Origin: JANWHZ01 sp041487535
GTDB lineage: Bacteria > Patescibacteriota > Saccharimonadia > Saccharimonadales > UBA4665
Direction: 5' to 3'
Assembly: GCA_041487535.1 (NCBI GenBank)
Contig: JBGPNM010000013.1
Location: 1 to 20,736, forward strand
DNA: 20,736 nucleotides
A program made the position numbers and the translations under genes. The notes under the pieces are model-generated. The model saw nothing but the letters and a program-made list of their open reading frames with translations. It was not told the DNA's origin and did no database searches. Below are positions 1 through 6,817 of the stretch, piece by piece. Each line of letters starts with the position of its first letter. The first letter of the stretch is position 1.

Positions 1-192
1 AAACGTCTCAGCTAGCACTAGGGGCAATCGGTATATCTCTTTTTCGCTTGGTCCGCCGAATGTGCTGCCCCTCAGGACCGCAAACGCCGCAAACAAGCCG
101 GCGAACATGATGAGGTCGGTCATCAGGTATATCCAGAAGAGGAAGTAGGTCTTGCTGGCTCGTTCTTCTGTTCGTTCCGCTGCCTCTGTCAT
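1..192 (-). CDS. cyoC: Cytochrome bo3 quinol oxidase subunit III, N-terminal part (cut by window edge)
   Basis: First 64 codons of a gene that continues beyond the left edge. The start ATG (complement of 190-192) overlaps the cyoB stop in an ATGA arrangement, so it is translationally coupled. The peptide has a short charged N-terminus, then a first membrane helix with FWIYLMTDLIMFAGLFAAFA and the segment FGGPSEKEIYRLPLVLAET. This matches the start of CyoC (E. coli FWIYLMSD...ELPFVLVET) closely. CyoC is a membrane subunit of the terminal oxidase that carries no redox centre. Gene order cyoA-cyoB-cyoC fits the usual cyo operon; cyoD is expected next, outside the window. The family call is firm; only the C-terminus is unseen. 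Confidence 0.93.
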   Translation of the reverse strand, partial: MTEAAERTEERASKTYFLFWIYLMTDLIMFAGLFAAFAVLRGSTFGGPSEKEIYRLPLVLAETF

Positions 193-2159
193 AGGCCTTC
201 CCTGGCCGCTTCCAGCTCCTTAACCTTGCTTGCTGGTAGCACGTACTCGGTCTCTTCATCAAACGTCCGGATGATTATACAGACGAGGATACCAACGGCG
301 GCGACGGCTGCCAGCAGGAACATATGCCAAACCATCGCAAAGCCGAATATGAAGGCGCCCACTGCAATATAGATGCCAAAGGGCGTATTCTTCGGCAGCT
401 CAATATCCTCATAGCGCTTTGGTGCCGGCTTTCCGGCTTGTTTCATTTCCCAAAAGGCATCACGGCTATGGACTTCGGGAATAGTTGCGAAGTTGTAGAA
501 CGGTACAGGCGACGGCGTGGACCATTCAAGCGTCCGTCCGTCCCAGGGGTCGCCAGTCGTGTCGCGGTTACGACGGCGCTGCCAGATGCTGACAATAACC
601 TGTAGAACTTGCACCATAGCACCGACAAGCAGCACCATAAAGCCAATGGCCGAAACGATGAACAGCGGCTGCCAGGTTGGGTTGGTATAGTGGTCGAGCC
701 GCCGCGTAGCTCCCATAAAGCCGAGGATATACAACGGAACGAAAGACAGGAAAAAGCCGGTCAGCCACAGTACGAACGCATACTTGCCCAGCGTTTCGTT
801 CAGTTTAAAGCCCATGAATTTTGGGAACCAGTACGTGATGGCGGCAAATATCCCGAACAAAGCACCACCAACGATCATGGTATGGAAGTGCGCCACCAAA
901 AAGAGCGAGTTGTGCAGCTGGAAATCGGCTGCGGGTGTGGCTAACACCATGCCGGCAATGCCGCCGAATGTGAACGTGCCAATGAACCCCAAAAACCAGT
1001 ACATGGGCGTCTTGAGCCGGATGCGGCCGCGGTACATCGTCATGATCCAGCTGAAGAGCAAAATGGCTGTGGGAATAGTGATAAACTCTGTTGAAATGCC
1101 AAAGACGGCGTTTACGTCGGCGCCGGCGCCCATGGTAAAGAAGTGATGCAGCCAGACCATTTGCGAGATGACGGCTACGAGGATAAGGCCAATGATATTC
1201 GATGTGTAGCCAGACAGTTTTTTACGACTGAAGGTCGCTACAATTTCCGAATAGACACCGTAAGCCGGAATAATCAGGATGTAGACTTCCGGATGCCCCC
1301 ACATCCATACCAGGTTGATATACATCATCGGGTTGCCGCCCGCGCCGGTCGTGAAAAAGTGCATGCCAAGGTACCGATCGAGCGAGAGCATGAAGATATC
1401 GATCGTTAGTATCGGAAAGGCCGTAATAATCAGCACGCTGCTGCACAGCGTCGCCCAGGTGAACGGTGGCATACGGAGTAATGTCATGCCGGGCGCGCGC
1501 ATCTTGATAATCGTCGCCAAAAAGTTGATGCCGGCCATGAGTGACCCCAAGCCGGAGATCTGCAGGCTCCAGATCCAGTAGTCGACGCCGACACCCGGGC
1601 TAAACTGGAGCTCCGACAGCGGAGTTTGTGACAGCCAGCCGGCGGCTGCGAACTCTCCGCCGAAAACGAAGAACACATTCATAAGGATTGCGCCGGCAAC
1701 GAACAGCCAGAACCCTAGCGTATTTAACAGCGGGCTGGCCAGATCGCGGGCACCAATCTGCAGCGGCACGACGAGATTCATGAGCCCGACTAAAAAGCCC
1801 ATGGTGGCGAAAAAGACCATGATGTCGCCATGCGCCGTAAAGATTTGCTGGAAGTGTGGACCGGTTAAGTAACCATGCGACGCCCCAACCGAGAGAGACT
1901 GCTGGACCCACATCATAATGGCATCGAGCGCGCCGCGGAAAAGCATCAGCGCGGCCACAATCATGTACATAATGCCGATGCGTTTCGGGTCGGTCGACGT
2001 CAGCCATTCCTTCCACAGCCACTTCCAGCGTTTCAAGTACGTTATTGCCGCGAAGCCAAAAATGCCCATTGCAATCAAAGAACCGGTGCCGCCGATAGTA
2101 AACCACTCATGCGGCAGATCGCTCCAATTTAGTTTGCCAAGCAATAATTCTTTTATCAC
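189..2159 (-). CDS. cyoB: Cytochrome bo3 quinol oxidase subunit I (K-channel lysine replaced by Leu)
   Basis: Catalytic subunit of a heme-copper quinol oxidase: oxidises quinol, reduces O2 to water and pumps protons across the cytoplasmic membrane. At 656 residues it is close to E. coli CyoB (663). It starts with GTG overlapping the cyoA stop (GTGA). Visible landmarks: quinone-site R75, D79, H102 and Q105; low-spin heme ligands H110 and H426; D-channel D139 with N128 and N146; CuB/active site H289, E291 and Y293 in WGHPEVYILI; CuB H338-H339; high-spin heme ligand H424. The helix VIII motif that normally reads PTGxK reads PTAILL, so the conserved K-channel lysine (E. coli K362) is Leu367. T364 and S320 of that channel remain. 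The alignment to E. coli is from memory of that sequence, but the motifs are unmistakable. Lack of CuA residues in CyoA and the intact quinone site make it a quinol, not cytochrome c, oxidase. Confidence 0.97.
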   Translation of the reverse strand: MIKELLLGKLNWSDLPHEWFTIGGTGSLIAMGIFGFAAITYLKRWKWLWKEWLTSTDPKRIGIMYMIVAALMLFRGALDAIMMWVQQSLSVGASHGYLTGPHFQQIFTAHGDIMVFFATMGFLVGLMNLVVPLQIGARDLASPLLNTLGFWLFVAGAILMNVFFVFGGEFAAAGWLSQTPLSELQFSPGVGVDYWIWSLQISGLGSLMAGINFLATIIKMRAPGMTLLRMPPFTWATLCSSVLIITAFPILTIDIFMLSLDRYLGMHFFTTGAGGNPMMYINLVWMWGHPEVYILIIPAYGVYSEIVATFSRKKLSGYTSNIIGLILVAVISQMVWLHHFFTMGAGADVNAVFGISTEFITIPTAILLFSWIMTMYRGRIRLKTPMYWFLGFIGTFTFGGIAGMVLATPAADFQLHNSLFLVAHFHTMIVGGALFGIFAAITYWFPKFMGFKLNETLGKYAFVLWLTGFFLSFVPLYILGFMGATRRLDHYTNPTWQPLFIVSAIGFMVLLVGAMVQVLQVIVSIWQRRRNRDTTGDPWDGRTLEWSTPSPVPFYNFATIPEVHSRDAFWEMKQAGKPAPKRYEDIELPKNTPFGIYIAVGAFIFGFAMVWHMFLLAAVAAVGILVCIIIRTFDEETEYVLPASKVKELEAAREGL

Positions 2160-3076
2160 AATGCCTCACTTTGTACATTTGCCGGCGATGAATTCAAGCC
2201 GCCGGGAACCATAAATTGCATAACGATGAGCTGGAAGAGATTCGGGTTAGGCACCGTGTAGAGCGCTGTCTGGTTATAGCTGCTCGGCTTGGCGAGCCGG
2301 GTATATGCTGCGTAATCGAGCGAATGAGCTGTATGACCGGCGGCGATTTTCCATGCCGAATAATCACGGGCGGAAACCGCCTTGACGGTAAAGTTCATGC
2401 CAGCAAAATCGGCACCACTGATCTCAGCGGGGCTGCCGGCGTAGGCGCCTGACTTGTCGGCTTCAATATGAAGCTGTGTTACCATACCAGTCATAGCATA
2501 CACCTGGCCGCTGAGACGCGGAATCCAAAAGGAGTTCATCGGCGCGTCGGCGGTCAGCTGGAGCGCAATTGGTGTTCCGACGGGAATTTCCATGAAATTC
2601 ACGGTCGCGATCCGTTCGTAGGGATAGATAAACAGCCACTTATAGCGCAATGCCACCACCTGAATCGTCACGGGTGCTGTCGAGGCGCTGATTGGCCGGT
2701 ACGGATCGACCTGGTGCGCCGTCACCCAGACCATGACGGATAGTGCTACGATCGCGATCAGCGGGACACCCCAGCCGGCCAACTGTAATCTTTTACCCGC
2801 AGTCCACTCCGGGTCGTACTTTGCACGCTTGCCTTCTTTGTAACGGAATACTACGAAAAAGAAGGAACTAATGATAAGGCTGCCAATAATGCCAGCGAAG
2901 ATGATCGCACCCCATAAGATCCGGCTTTGGATATTGGCAATGTAACCCGCAGGCTCAAGCAGCTGCATATTGCCGTGTTTGATAAGTAAGGCAAATAAAA
3001 CAGCCAGACAGGCAAACAGCGGCATCAGTAGCGTGATGATCGGAATTTTTCTGGCAATAGAAATCAGCTTATTCAT
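2156..3076 (-). CDS. cyoA: Cytochrome bo3 quinol oxidase subunit II
   Basis: 306 residues, first gene of the cyoABC operon, overlapping cyoB by 4 bases. Two N-terminal membrane helices (about 12-33 and 54-78) precede a periplasmic cupredoxin-fold domain with conserved blocks YKWLFIYPYERIATVN and MNSFWIPRLSGQVYAMTGM. The cysteine and histidine ligands of CuA are absent, as in quinol oxidases. E. coli CyoA is a lipoprotein. Here C22 sits in LFAC but inside a continuing hydrophobic stretch (LAVLFALL), so lipidation is doubtful. The glutamate that gates the K-channel in E. coli (E89, in NKVEAVVW) aligns with Q98 in KRLQLAGW. The C-terminus ends shortly after the LFxxxxxxFM block, lacking the His-rich tail of E. 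coli. The start ATG is the first in frame; no strong ribosome site is seen. Confidence 0.95.
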   Translation of the reverse strand: MNKLISIARKIPIITLLMPLFACLAVLFALLIKHGNMQLLEPAGYIANIQSRILWGAIIFAGIIGSLIISSFFFVVFRYKEGKRAKYDPEWTAGKRLQLAGWGVPLIAIVALSVMVWVTAHQVDPYRPISASTAPVTIQVVALRYKWLFIYPYERIATVNFMEIPVGTPIALQLTADAPMNSFWIPRLSGQVYAMTGMVTQLHIEADKSGAYAGSPAEISGADFAGMNFTVKAVSARDYSAWKIAAGHTAHSLDYAAYTRLAKPSSYNQTALYTVPNPNLFQLIVMQFMVPGGLNSSPANVQSEAL

Positions 3077-3165
3077 ATATCTATGCTCAAGCGGCTGGCT
3101 CTCATCACACGAATCCTTCAGCGTCCTCGGATTGGCGCTGGAGGCCTAAGTAATATCATACCTCA

Positions 3166-3193
3166 ATAGTACGCCTTGGCACTGGGTGTGCAA
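3166..3193 (-). promoter_or_regulatory. Candidate promoter for cyoABC
   Basis: On the minus strand TTGCAC (3188-3193), 16 bases, then TACTAT (3166-3171). It resembles a sigma-70 type promoter and would give a 5' leader of about 80 bases before cyoA. Identified by consensus only. Confidence 0.4.
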
Positions 3194-3351
3194 ATGCATA
3201 AGCGTTCATCAACTGCACTTTTGTTAGCTTAGCAGGTACTCAGCTCGGTGGGATGGTATAGTGTAAGCAATCTGCATTACCATGTTTGGCACAGAGGACG
3301 AGGGATGCGAATGCAAGCAGCCGTTTCAATGTCTATTCCTGTTTAAAGTAG

Positions 3352-3359
3352 TATAAAAT
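3352..3359 (+). promoter_or_regulatory. Candidate -10 element for orf108-cyoE
   Basis: TATAAAAT lies 27 bases before the ATG at 3387. No good -35 is visible at the usual spacing. The upstream extended -10 at 3254-3262 is an alternative. Confidence 0.3.
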
Positions 3360-3386
3360 AGGTGTTATAAACAGTGAGGGACCAGA

Positions 3387-3713
3387 ATGTCTTCGAACGA
3401 ATTGAACCTTAAGGCTCAAAAAAGCACATGGTTGAGTTTCAAGCCCCCAACTGGGGTCAACGATCCTAGATTATTCGTAGATAAATTACGTAACAGTTTG
3501 AGGGATAAGAGCTACATTCTAACGATTAATTATGTGACATCCACAGCACAAGACGGCGACAGGTTAAGAGTCTGCGTTCTTAATAATATTGCGTCTACAC
3601 AAGTCCGAGATGACCTACAAGTGGCATTGGATGTGTCCGGCATGAGGCTAGGTGATTATCTTGGTTATCTCAAATTCGAGACGGTAAAAGAAGGGCTCCA
3701 GACCCAACAGTGA
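3387..3713 (+). CDS. Unknown 108-residue soluble protein coupled to cyoE
   Basis: I do not recognise a family. ATG at 3387 is preceded by GAGGGA with good spacing (GTGAGGGACCAGAATG). The stop TGA overlaps the GTG start of cyoE (GTGA), so the two genes are almost certainly co-translated. No signal peptide or membrane segment is visible. The protein looks like a small cytosolic alpha/beta fold, with strands such as SYILTINYVTS and RLRVCVLNNI and a helix around QVRDDLQVALDVSG. One cysteine (C78) is present. Base composition is a little more AT-rich than cyoE. Its position suggests a role in oxidase or heme O maturation, or in regulating cyoE translation; that is inference from context only. Confidence 0.75.
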   Translation: MSSNELNLKAQKSTWLSFKPPTGVNDPRLFVDKLRNSLRDKSYILTINYVTSTAQDGDRLRVCVLNNIASTQVRDDLQVALDVSGMRLGDYLGYLKFETVKEGLQTQQ

Positions 3714-4606
3714 GTTCCAGGACGTACCGAGCAACAATTCAGCGCTATGCAACGCTTACGAAGCCCAGCGTGTTGTTCGGTAATGTTATTACAGGCGCAG
3801 CCGGGTTTTGCTTGGCGAGTAGTTCGATGCGGTTCTTTGATCCATGGCTGTTTATAGCAACGATCGCCGGCATGACACTGATCATCGCTTCTGCTTGCAC
3901 GCTCAATAACGTACTTGACCAGGACATCGACCGCATTATGGCCCGTACGAAGCAGCGTGCGGTCGCAAATGGCAGTATTAAGCCCAGGTATGCGCTGGCG
4001 GTTGCTATCATAGCTGGCCTTTTAGGGGCCAGCATTTTGGCCATATGGACAAACTGGCTGGTGTTTGGCATAGGCTTGTTTGGCTTTGTTGTGTACGTCT
4101 GGCTGTACGGCGTGCTGGCAAAGCGGCGATCGATCCACGGCACGTTTGTAGGCAGTATATCCGGAGCTACGCCAGTTCTTGCCGGTTATGCCGCTGCGAG
4201 CGGCCACATCGACGCCGGTGCCGTCCTGGTCTTTCTGGCGCTCTTCTTCTGGCAGTTTCCAGAATTCTATTCGATCGCCGTGTATCGCCGGCTTGAGTAT
4301 AAAGCAGCCAATGTTCCGGTCATTACTGTTGTAAAAGGTGTAGCCTATGCCAAACGGTGGATCGTAATCTATACAATTCTTTTTGTGCTGGCCGCGTTGC
4401 TGCTGACAGTGTTTGGTTATACAGGATATGTTTATGCTGGATGCATGGCAGCCATTGGCGCGTACTGGCTACTGATTGCGGTGCGCGGCATACGTGCCGA
4501 AAATGGAACCTCCAGCGACGCATGGGCGCGCCAGATGTTTCACGCTTCTCTCAAAGTTATTCTGTTGTATTCCCTGCTGATTGCTGTTGGGCCGCTGCTT
4601 CCATAA
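3710..4606 (+). CDS. cyoE: Protoheme IX farnesyltransferase (heme O synthase)
   Basis: UbiA-family integral membrane prenyltransferase that adds a farnesyl group to protoheme to make heme O for the bo3 oxidase encoded divergently. 298 residues with about nine membrane helices. The first Asp-rich motif is N66-x3-D70-x3-D74 in LNNVLDQDIDRIMART. The second conserved block is EYKAANVPVITVVKG at 196-210, equivalent to DYQAANIPVLPVVKG of E. coli, with Glu in place of Asp. The KPSVLFGNVITG block near the N-terminus also fits. The start is GTG, chosen because it forms the GTGA overlap with the preceding gene and gives the expected N-terminal length. It is separated from cyoABC by strand but clearly belongs to the same functional unit. 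Confidence 0.95.
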   Translation: MSSRTYRATIQRYATLTKPSVLFGNVITGAAGFCLASSSMRFFDPWLFIATIAGMTLIIASACTLNNVLDQDIDRIMARTKQRAVANGSIKPRYALAVAIIAGLLGASILAIWTNWLVFGIGLFGFVVYVWLYGVLAKRRSIHGTFVGSISGATPVLAGYAAASGHIDAGAVLVFLALFFWQFPEFYSIAVYRRLEYKAANVPVITVVKGVAYAKRWIVIYTILFVLAALLLTVFGYTGYVYAGCMAAIGAYWLLIAVRGIRAENGTSSDAWARQMFHASLKVILLYSLLIAVGPLLP

Positions 4607-4607
4607 G

Positions 4608-4730
4608 CAGATATTACGCGTTTGGCGCATTTCGGGCGAAAAACTCCGCTCCGCGTTCGTCGTACCATAGTACGGCTCACTTGCGGTGCTCGCTTTTCAT
4701 CCCGAACTGCACTCAAACGCGTAATATCTG
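4608..4730. repeat. 123-bp imperfect palindrome with 17-bp perfect terminal arms
   Basis: The ends are exact inverted repeats: CAGATATTACGCGTTTG at 4608-4624 and its complement at 4714-4730. The interior is also roughly self-complementary (for example TTCGGG..GAAAA on the left against the complement of TTTTCATCCCGAA on the right), with a centre CGTAC-CATA-GTACG at 4661-4674. It begins one base after the cyoE stop and ends three bases before a TATAAT box. It could be a long transcript hairpin acting as terminator or RNA stabiliser for cyoE, or a MITE/REP-like mobile repeat. No U-tract follows. Confidence 0.85.
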
Positions 4731-4732
4731 TG

Positions 4733-4738
4733 TATAAT
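4733..4738 (+). promoter_or_regulatory. -10 box TATAAT for the 84-residue membrane protein
   Basis: Perfect TATAAT with only seven bases to the ATG at 4746. If used, transcription would start at or next to the start codon, giving a leaderless mRNA. No clear -35. Confidence 0.45.
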
Positions 4739-4745
4739 ACGGGGC

Positions 4746-5000
4746 ATGATTCTTATTGCGCACATTGTCATCGCCCTTTCAAGTATGGCTATGACGACGG
4801 TACTGGCGTTCTGGCCTTCAGAGCGCAAGCTCAAGCTGAGCGCGGCTGGTATCGCGCTGACGCTTGCGACTGGTACCTATCTCGTCATCAGCACCCATTC
4901 ACCGTTACTGTCATCGTGCATAACGGGGCTGATGTATCTGGCGGTTGCGCTCTCAGGCGTTGGTGTCGGCTCGTATCGGCTTGCACGCAAAAGCTCCTAA
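4746..5000 (+). CDS. Small membrane protein, unknown function
   Basis: 84 residues with about three hydrophobic segments (roughly 3-21, 31-49, 55-76) and a basic C-terminus (RLARKSS). No recognised family. It sits between cyoE and a convergent histidine kinase gene. There is no Shine-Dalgarno sequence before the ATG, but a perfect TATAAT lies seven bases upstream, consistent with leaderless translation. The hydrophobic pattern and preceding promoter make it likely real despite its size. A second reading frame through the same stretch is longer but is not supported by a start signal or composition. Confidence 0.65.
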   Translation: MILIAHIVIALSSMAMTTVLAFWPSERKLKLSAAGIALTLATGTYLVISTHSPLLSSCITGLMYLAVALSGVGVGSYRLARKSS

Positions 5001-5046
5001 AGACCTCTTGCAAAATAAATCCGCGGCTTATTCTGCAAGAGGTCTT
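5000..5046. terminator. Bidirectional hairpin between convergent genes
   Basis: AAGACCTCTTGCA (5000-5012) is exactly complementary to TGCAAGAGGTCTT (5034-5046). The 21-base interior (AAATAAATCCGCGGCTTATTC) can pair further around CCGCGG. It overlaps the stop codons of both converging genes. There is no U-tract, so it may act as a hairpin block or RNA-end stabiliser rather than a classical intrinsic terminator. Confidence 0.7.
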
Positions 5047-6070
5047 AACTGCTCTGCACGGCCGTTGCAAAGGTTGCGGGCAGGCTGAGTGTTGCTCTGG
5101 TGCCCTTGCCAACGCGGCTGGTAAGGGTAATGGTGCCGTGGTGGATATCGGCGATTTGTTTGGCGATAGAAAGCCCCAGGCCGTAGCCATCATTACCGGT
5201 TCGTGCTTTGTCTGCCCGGTAGAAGCGGTCGAATACATGGGTGAGTGCCGCTGGTTCGATGCCGATACCGCGGTCGCTAACCACGATAGTCACGGCCTCG
5301 TCCTGTTGTCCTGAACTAAGCGTAACGCTTGAATGTTCAGGGCTGTACTTTATGGCGTTATCCAGCAATATAACTAGCAGCTGCACTAAGCTGTCGCGGT
5401 CGCCGTATATGTTCCCGTTGCTCACCTTGTTATCAATAAGGACGTGCTTGGCATCTGCCCGCTGCTTGACCTCTGTCACGGCCTGCTTCGCCAGCGGGAC
5501 GGCCGGCAAGGAGGTAAATTTGTGGCGCACGCCGTTGGACTCGAGCTGGCTCAGGCGCAGCAGGTTATTGAGGAGTAGACTCAGCTTGTCAGCTTCTTCC
5601 AGATTGCTCTGCAATGCCGCGCGCAGGGCCGCCTTGGACGTCTGGGGGTCCAGCAGCGCCACTTCTGTGTCCATCTTTAGAGCGGTCAGCGGCGTCCGCA
5701 GCTCGTGGCTGGCATCGGCCACAAAGCGTTTTTGCCGTTCGTTGGATGCTTCTATCGGGCGCAAAGTGCGTCTGGCAAGCCAATAGCTCGCAAAGCCCGC
5801 ACCTACCAGCACGATACTGTTGAAGTAGACCAAATTGCTCAGAATATGGCGCGAGCCGACCTGGACATCGTTATCGTGTACAAAAAAAGGATTGTTATTG
5901 AAGACCGGAAACTCCTGATAAATGCGGGCTTGCTGTCTGCCCAAGCCGCTCGCGAGTGTGTCGGTCGCGAAATGGTAGACGACAGCACTGAATACCAGGC
6001 TGATGGCCATAACGAGCACCAGGTACCAGACAGTCAGCTTGAGGGTGGCGGACCGGTAGATGTCAGTCAT
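5045..6070 (-). CDS. Membrane sensor histidine kinase (two-component system)
   Basis: 341 residues. Two membrane helices (about 12-33 and 82-99) flank a short extracytoplasmic loop of about 45 residues. The second helix is followed by a minimal linker, at most a degenerate HAMP. HisKA: FVADASHELRTPLTAL with phospho-acceptor H122. HATPase_c: N-box LVILLDNAIKYSP (N238), G1 VSDRGIGI, F-box VFDRFYRAD, G2 GYGLGLSIAK. The architecture is that of small orthodox kinases paired with OmpR-type regulators. The start overlaps the stop of the response regulator gene (ATGA), so the pair is one operon. The stimulus cannot be told from sequence; the small sensor loop has no recognised fold. Confidence 0.95.
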   Translation of the reverse strand: MTDIYRSATLKLTVWYLVLVMAISLVFSAVVYHFATDTLASGLGRQQARIYQEFPVFNNNPFFVHDNDVQVGSRHILSNLVYFNSIVLVGAGFASYWLARRTLRPIEASNERQKRFVADASHELRTPLTALKMDTEVALLDPQTSKAALRAALQSNLEEADKLSLLLNNLLRLSQLESNGVRHKFTSLPAVPLAKQAVTEVKQRADAKHVLIDNKVSNGNIYGDRDSLVQLLVILLDNAIKYSPEHSSVTLSSGQQDEAVTIVVSDRGIGIEPAALTHVFDRFYRADKARTGNDGYGLGLSIAKQIADIHHGTITLTSRVGKGTRATLSLPATFATAVQSS

Positions 6071-6750
6071 GCCGCAGCTTCTAGCTTGTAACCGAATCCG
6101 CGGAGCGTGCGTAGCAGCGGTTTGCGGTCGGGGAACGCGCGGTCAATCTTATTGCGCAGGTAGCCGATATATACCTCAACGGTGTTCGGCAAGACGTACG
6201 CGTTTTCGTCCCACACGTGGTTGATGATCATGTCTTTTGTAACGACCCGTCCCTGGCTGTGAAGCAGGTATTCGAGTAAGGCGTACTCCTTAGCGGAGAG
6301 CTTGATGTCAACGCCGCCGCGCTGCACCTTGTACGAGGCGGTATCGACCGATAGGTCCGCGAGCTTGACGACCGCGCCGGTGTGCGTGGGCGGCCGCCGT
6401 AGCAGCGCCTGAATTCGGGCAATCAGTTCGTCGAAAGAGAACGGCTTTACCAGGTAGTCGTCGGCACCGCTGTTTAACCCCTCCACCTTATCCTGCGTCG
6501 TACCCAAAGCAGTGAGCATCAGGATTGGCACGCTCACTCGTTCCTCGCGTACCTTCCGGCACAACGCTACGCCGTCCAGACTGCCCGGCAGCATGCGGTC
6601 AAGTATTACTAGGTCGTAGTCGGGGTCGACGGCATACGAGAGCCCGCTGTCTGCGTCATGGACGGTATCCACCGCGTAACCCTTCAGTTCCAGGCCGCGT
6701 TTGATAGCCTGAGCGATTTTTATCTCATCTTCTACGACTAATATCCGCAT
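6067..6750 (-). CDS. OmpR/PhoB-family response regulator
   Basis: 227 residues. The receiver domain has an acidic pocket E7-D8-E9, phospho-acceptor D51 (LVILDRMLPG), T80 and K102 (LVKPFSFDEL). The C-terminal winged-helix DNA-binding domain (about 128-224) has TVEVYIGYLRNKID and LRTLRGFGYKL typical of the OmpR class. It is the first gene of the operon with the histidine kinase that follows. A TATAAT box stands seven bases before the start codon and no ribosome site is evident, suggesting a leaderless or near-leaderless transcript. Target genes are unknown. Confidence 0.96.
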   Translation of the reverse strand: MRILVVEDEIKIAQAIKRGLELKGYAVDTVHDADSGLSYAVDPDYDLVILDRMLPGSLDGVALCRKVREERVSVPILMLTALGTTQDKVEGLNSGADDYLVKPFSFDELIARIQALLRRPPTHTGAVVKLADLSVDTASYKVQRGGVDIKLSAKEYALLEYLLHSQGRVVTKDMIINHVWDENAYVLPNTVEVYIGYLRNKIDRAFPDRKPLLRTLRGFGYKLEAAA

Positions 6751-6757
6751 GTATCGT

Positions 6758-6763
6758 ATTATA
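6758..6763 (-). promoter_or_regulatory. -10 box for the response regulator operon
   Basis: TATAAT on the minus strand with seven bases to the ATG (complement of 6748-6750). No convincing -35 at 16-18 bases. Confidence 0.45.
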
Positions 6764-6817
6764 GATTATTTCCTGAGCGCTGACTGTAACGGGGGGATAT
6801 TAATCAGCTCTAAGGGC

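Larger units (their letters stand above)
3077..3386. promoter_or_regulatory. Divergent intergenic region between cyoABC and orf108-cyoE
   Basis: 310 bases without a convincing gene. It must carry promoters for both directions, since cyoA leaves on the minus strand and the 108-residue gene on the plus strand. Candidate elements are listed separately at 3166-3193 (minus) and 3352-3359 (plus). There is also an extended -10 TGGTATAGT at 3254-3262 on the plus strand, without a recognisable -35. I looked for Fnr/Crp-type dyads (TTGAT-N4-ATCAA, TGTGA-N6-TCACA) and found only half-sites, for instance TTGATGAAC on the minus strand near 3206-3214. Confidence 0.6.

Noticed and set aside
3011..3016. CyoA lipoprotein cysteine (LFAC at residues 19-22)
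   Set aside because: Phe at -2 is unusual and the hydrophobic stretch continues past the cysteine, so it looks like part of the membrane helix.
4622..5314. Long open frame on the plus strand (230 codons) through 4622-5314
   Set aside because: It runs through the palindrome, the small membrane protein gene, the convergent hairpin and the antisense of the histidine kinase. The product is Cys/Arg-rich and low in protein character.
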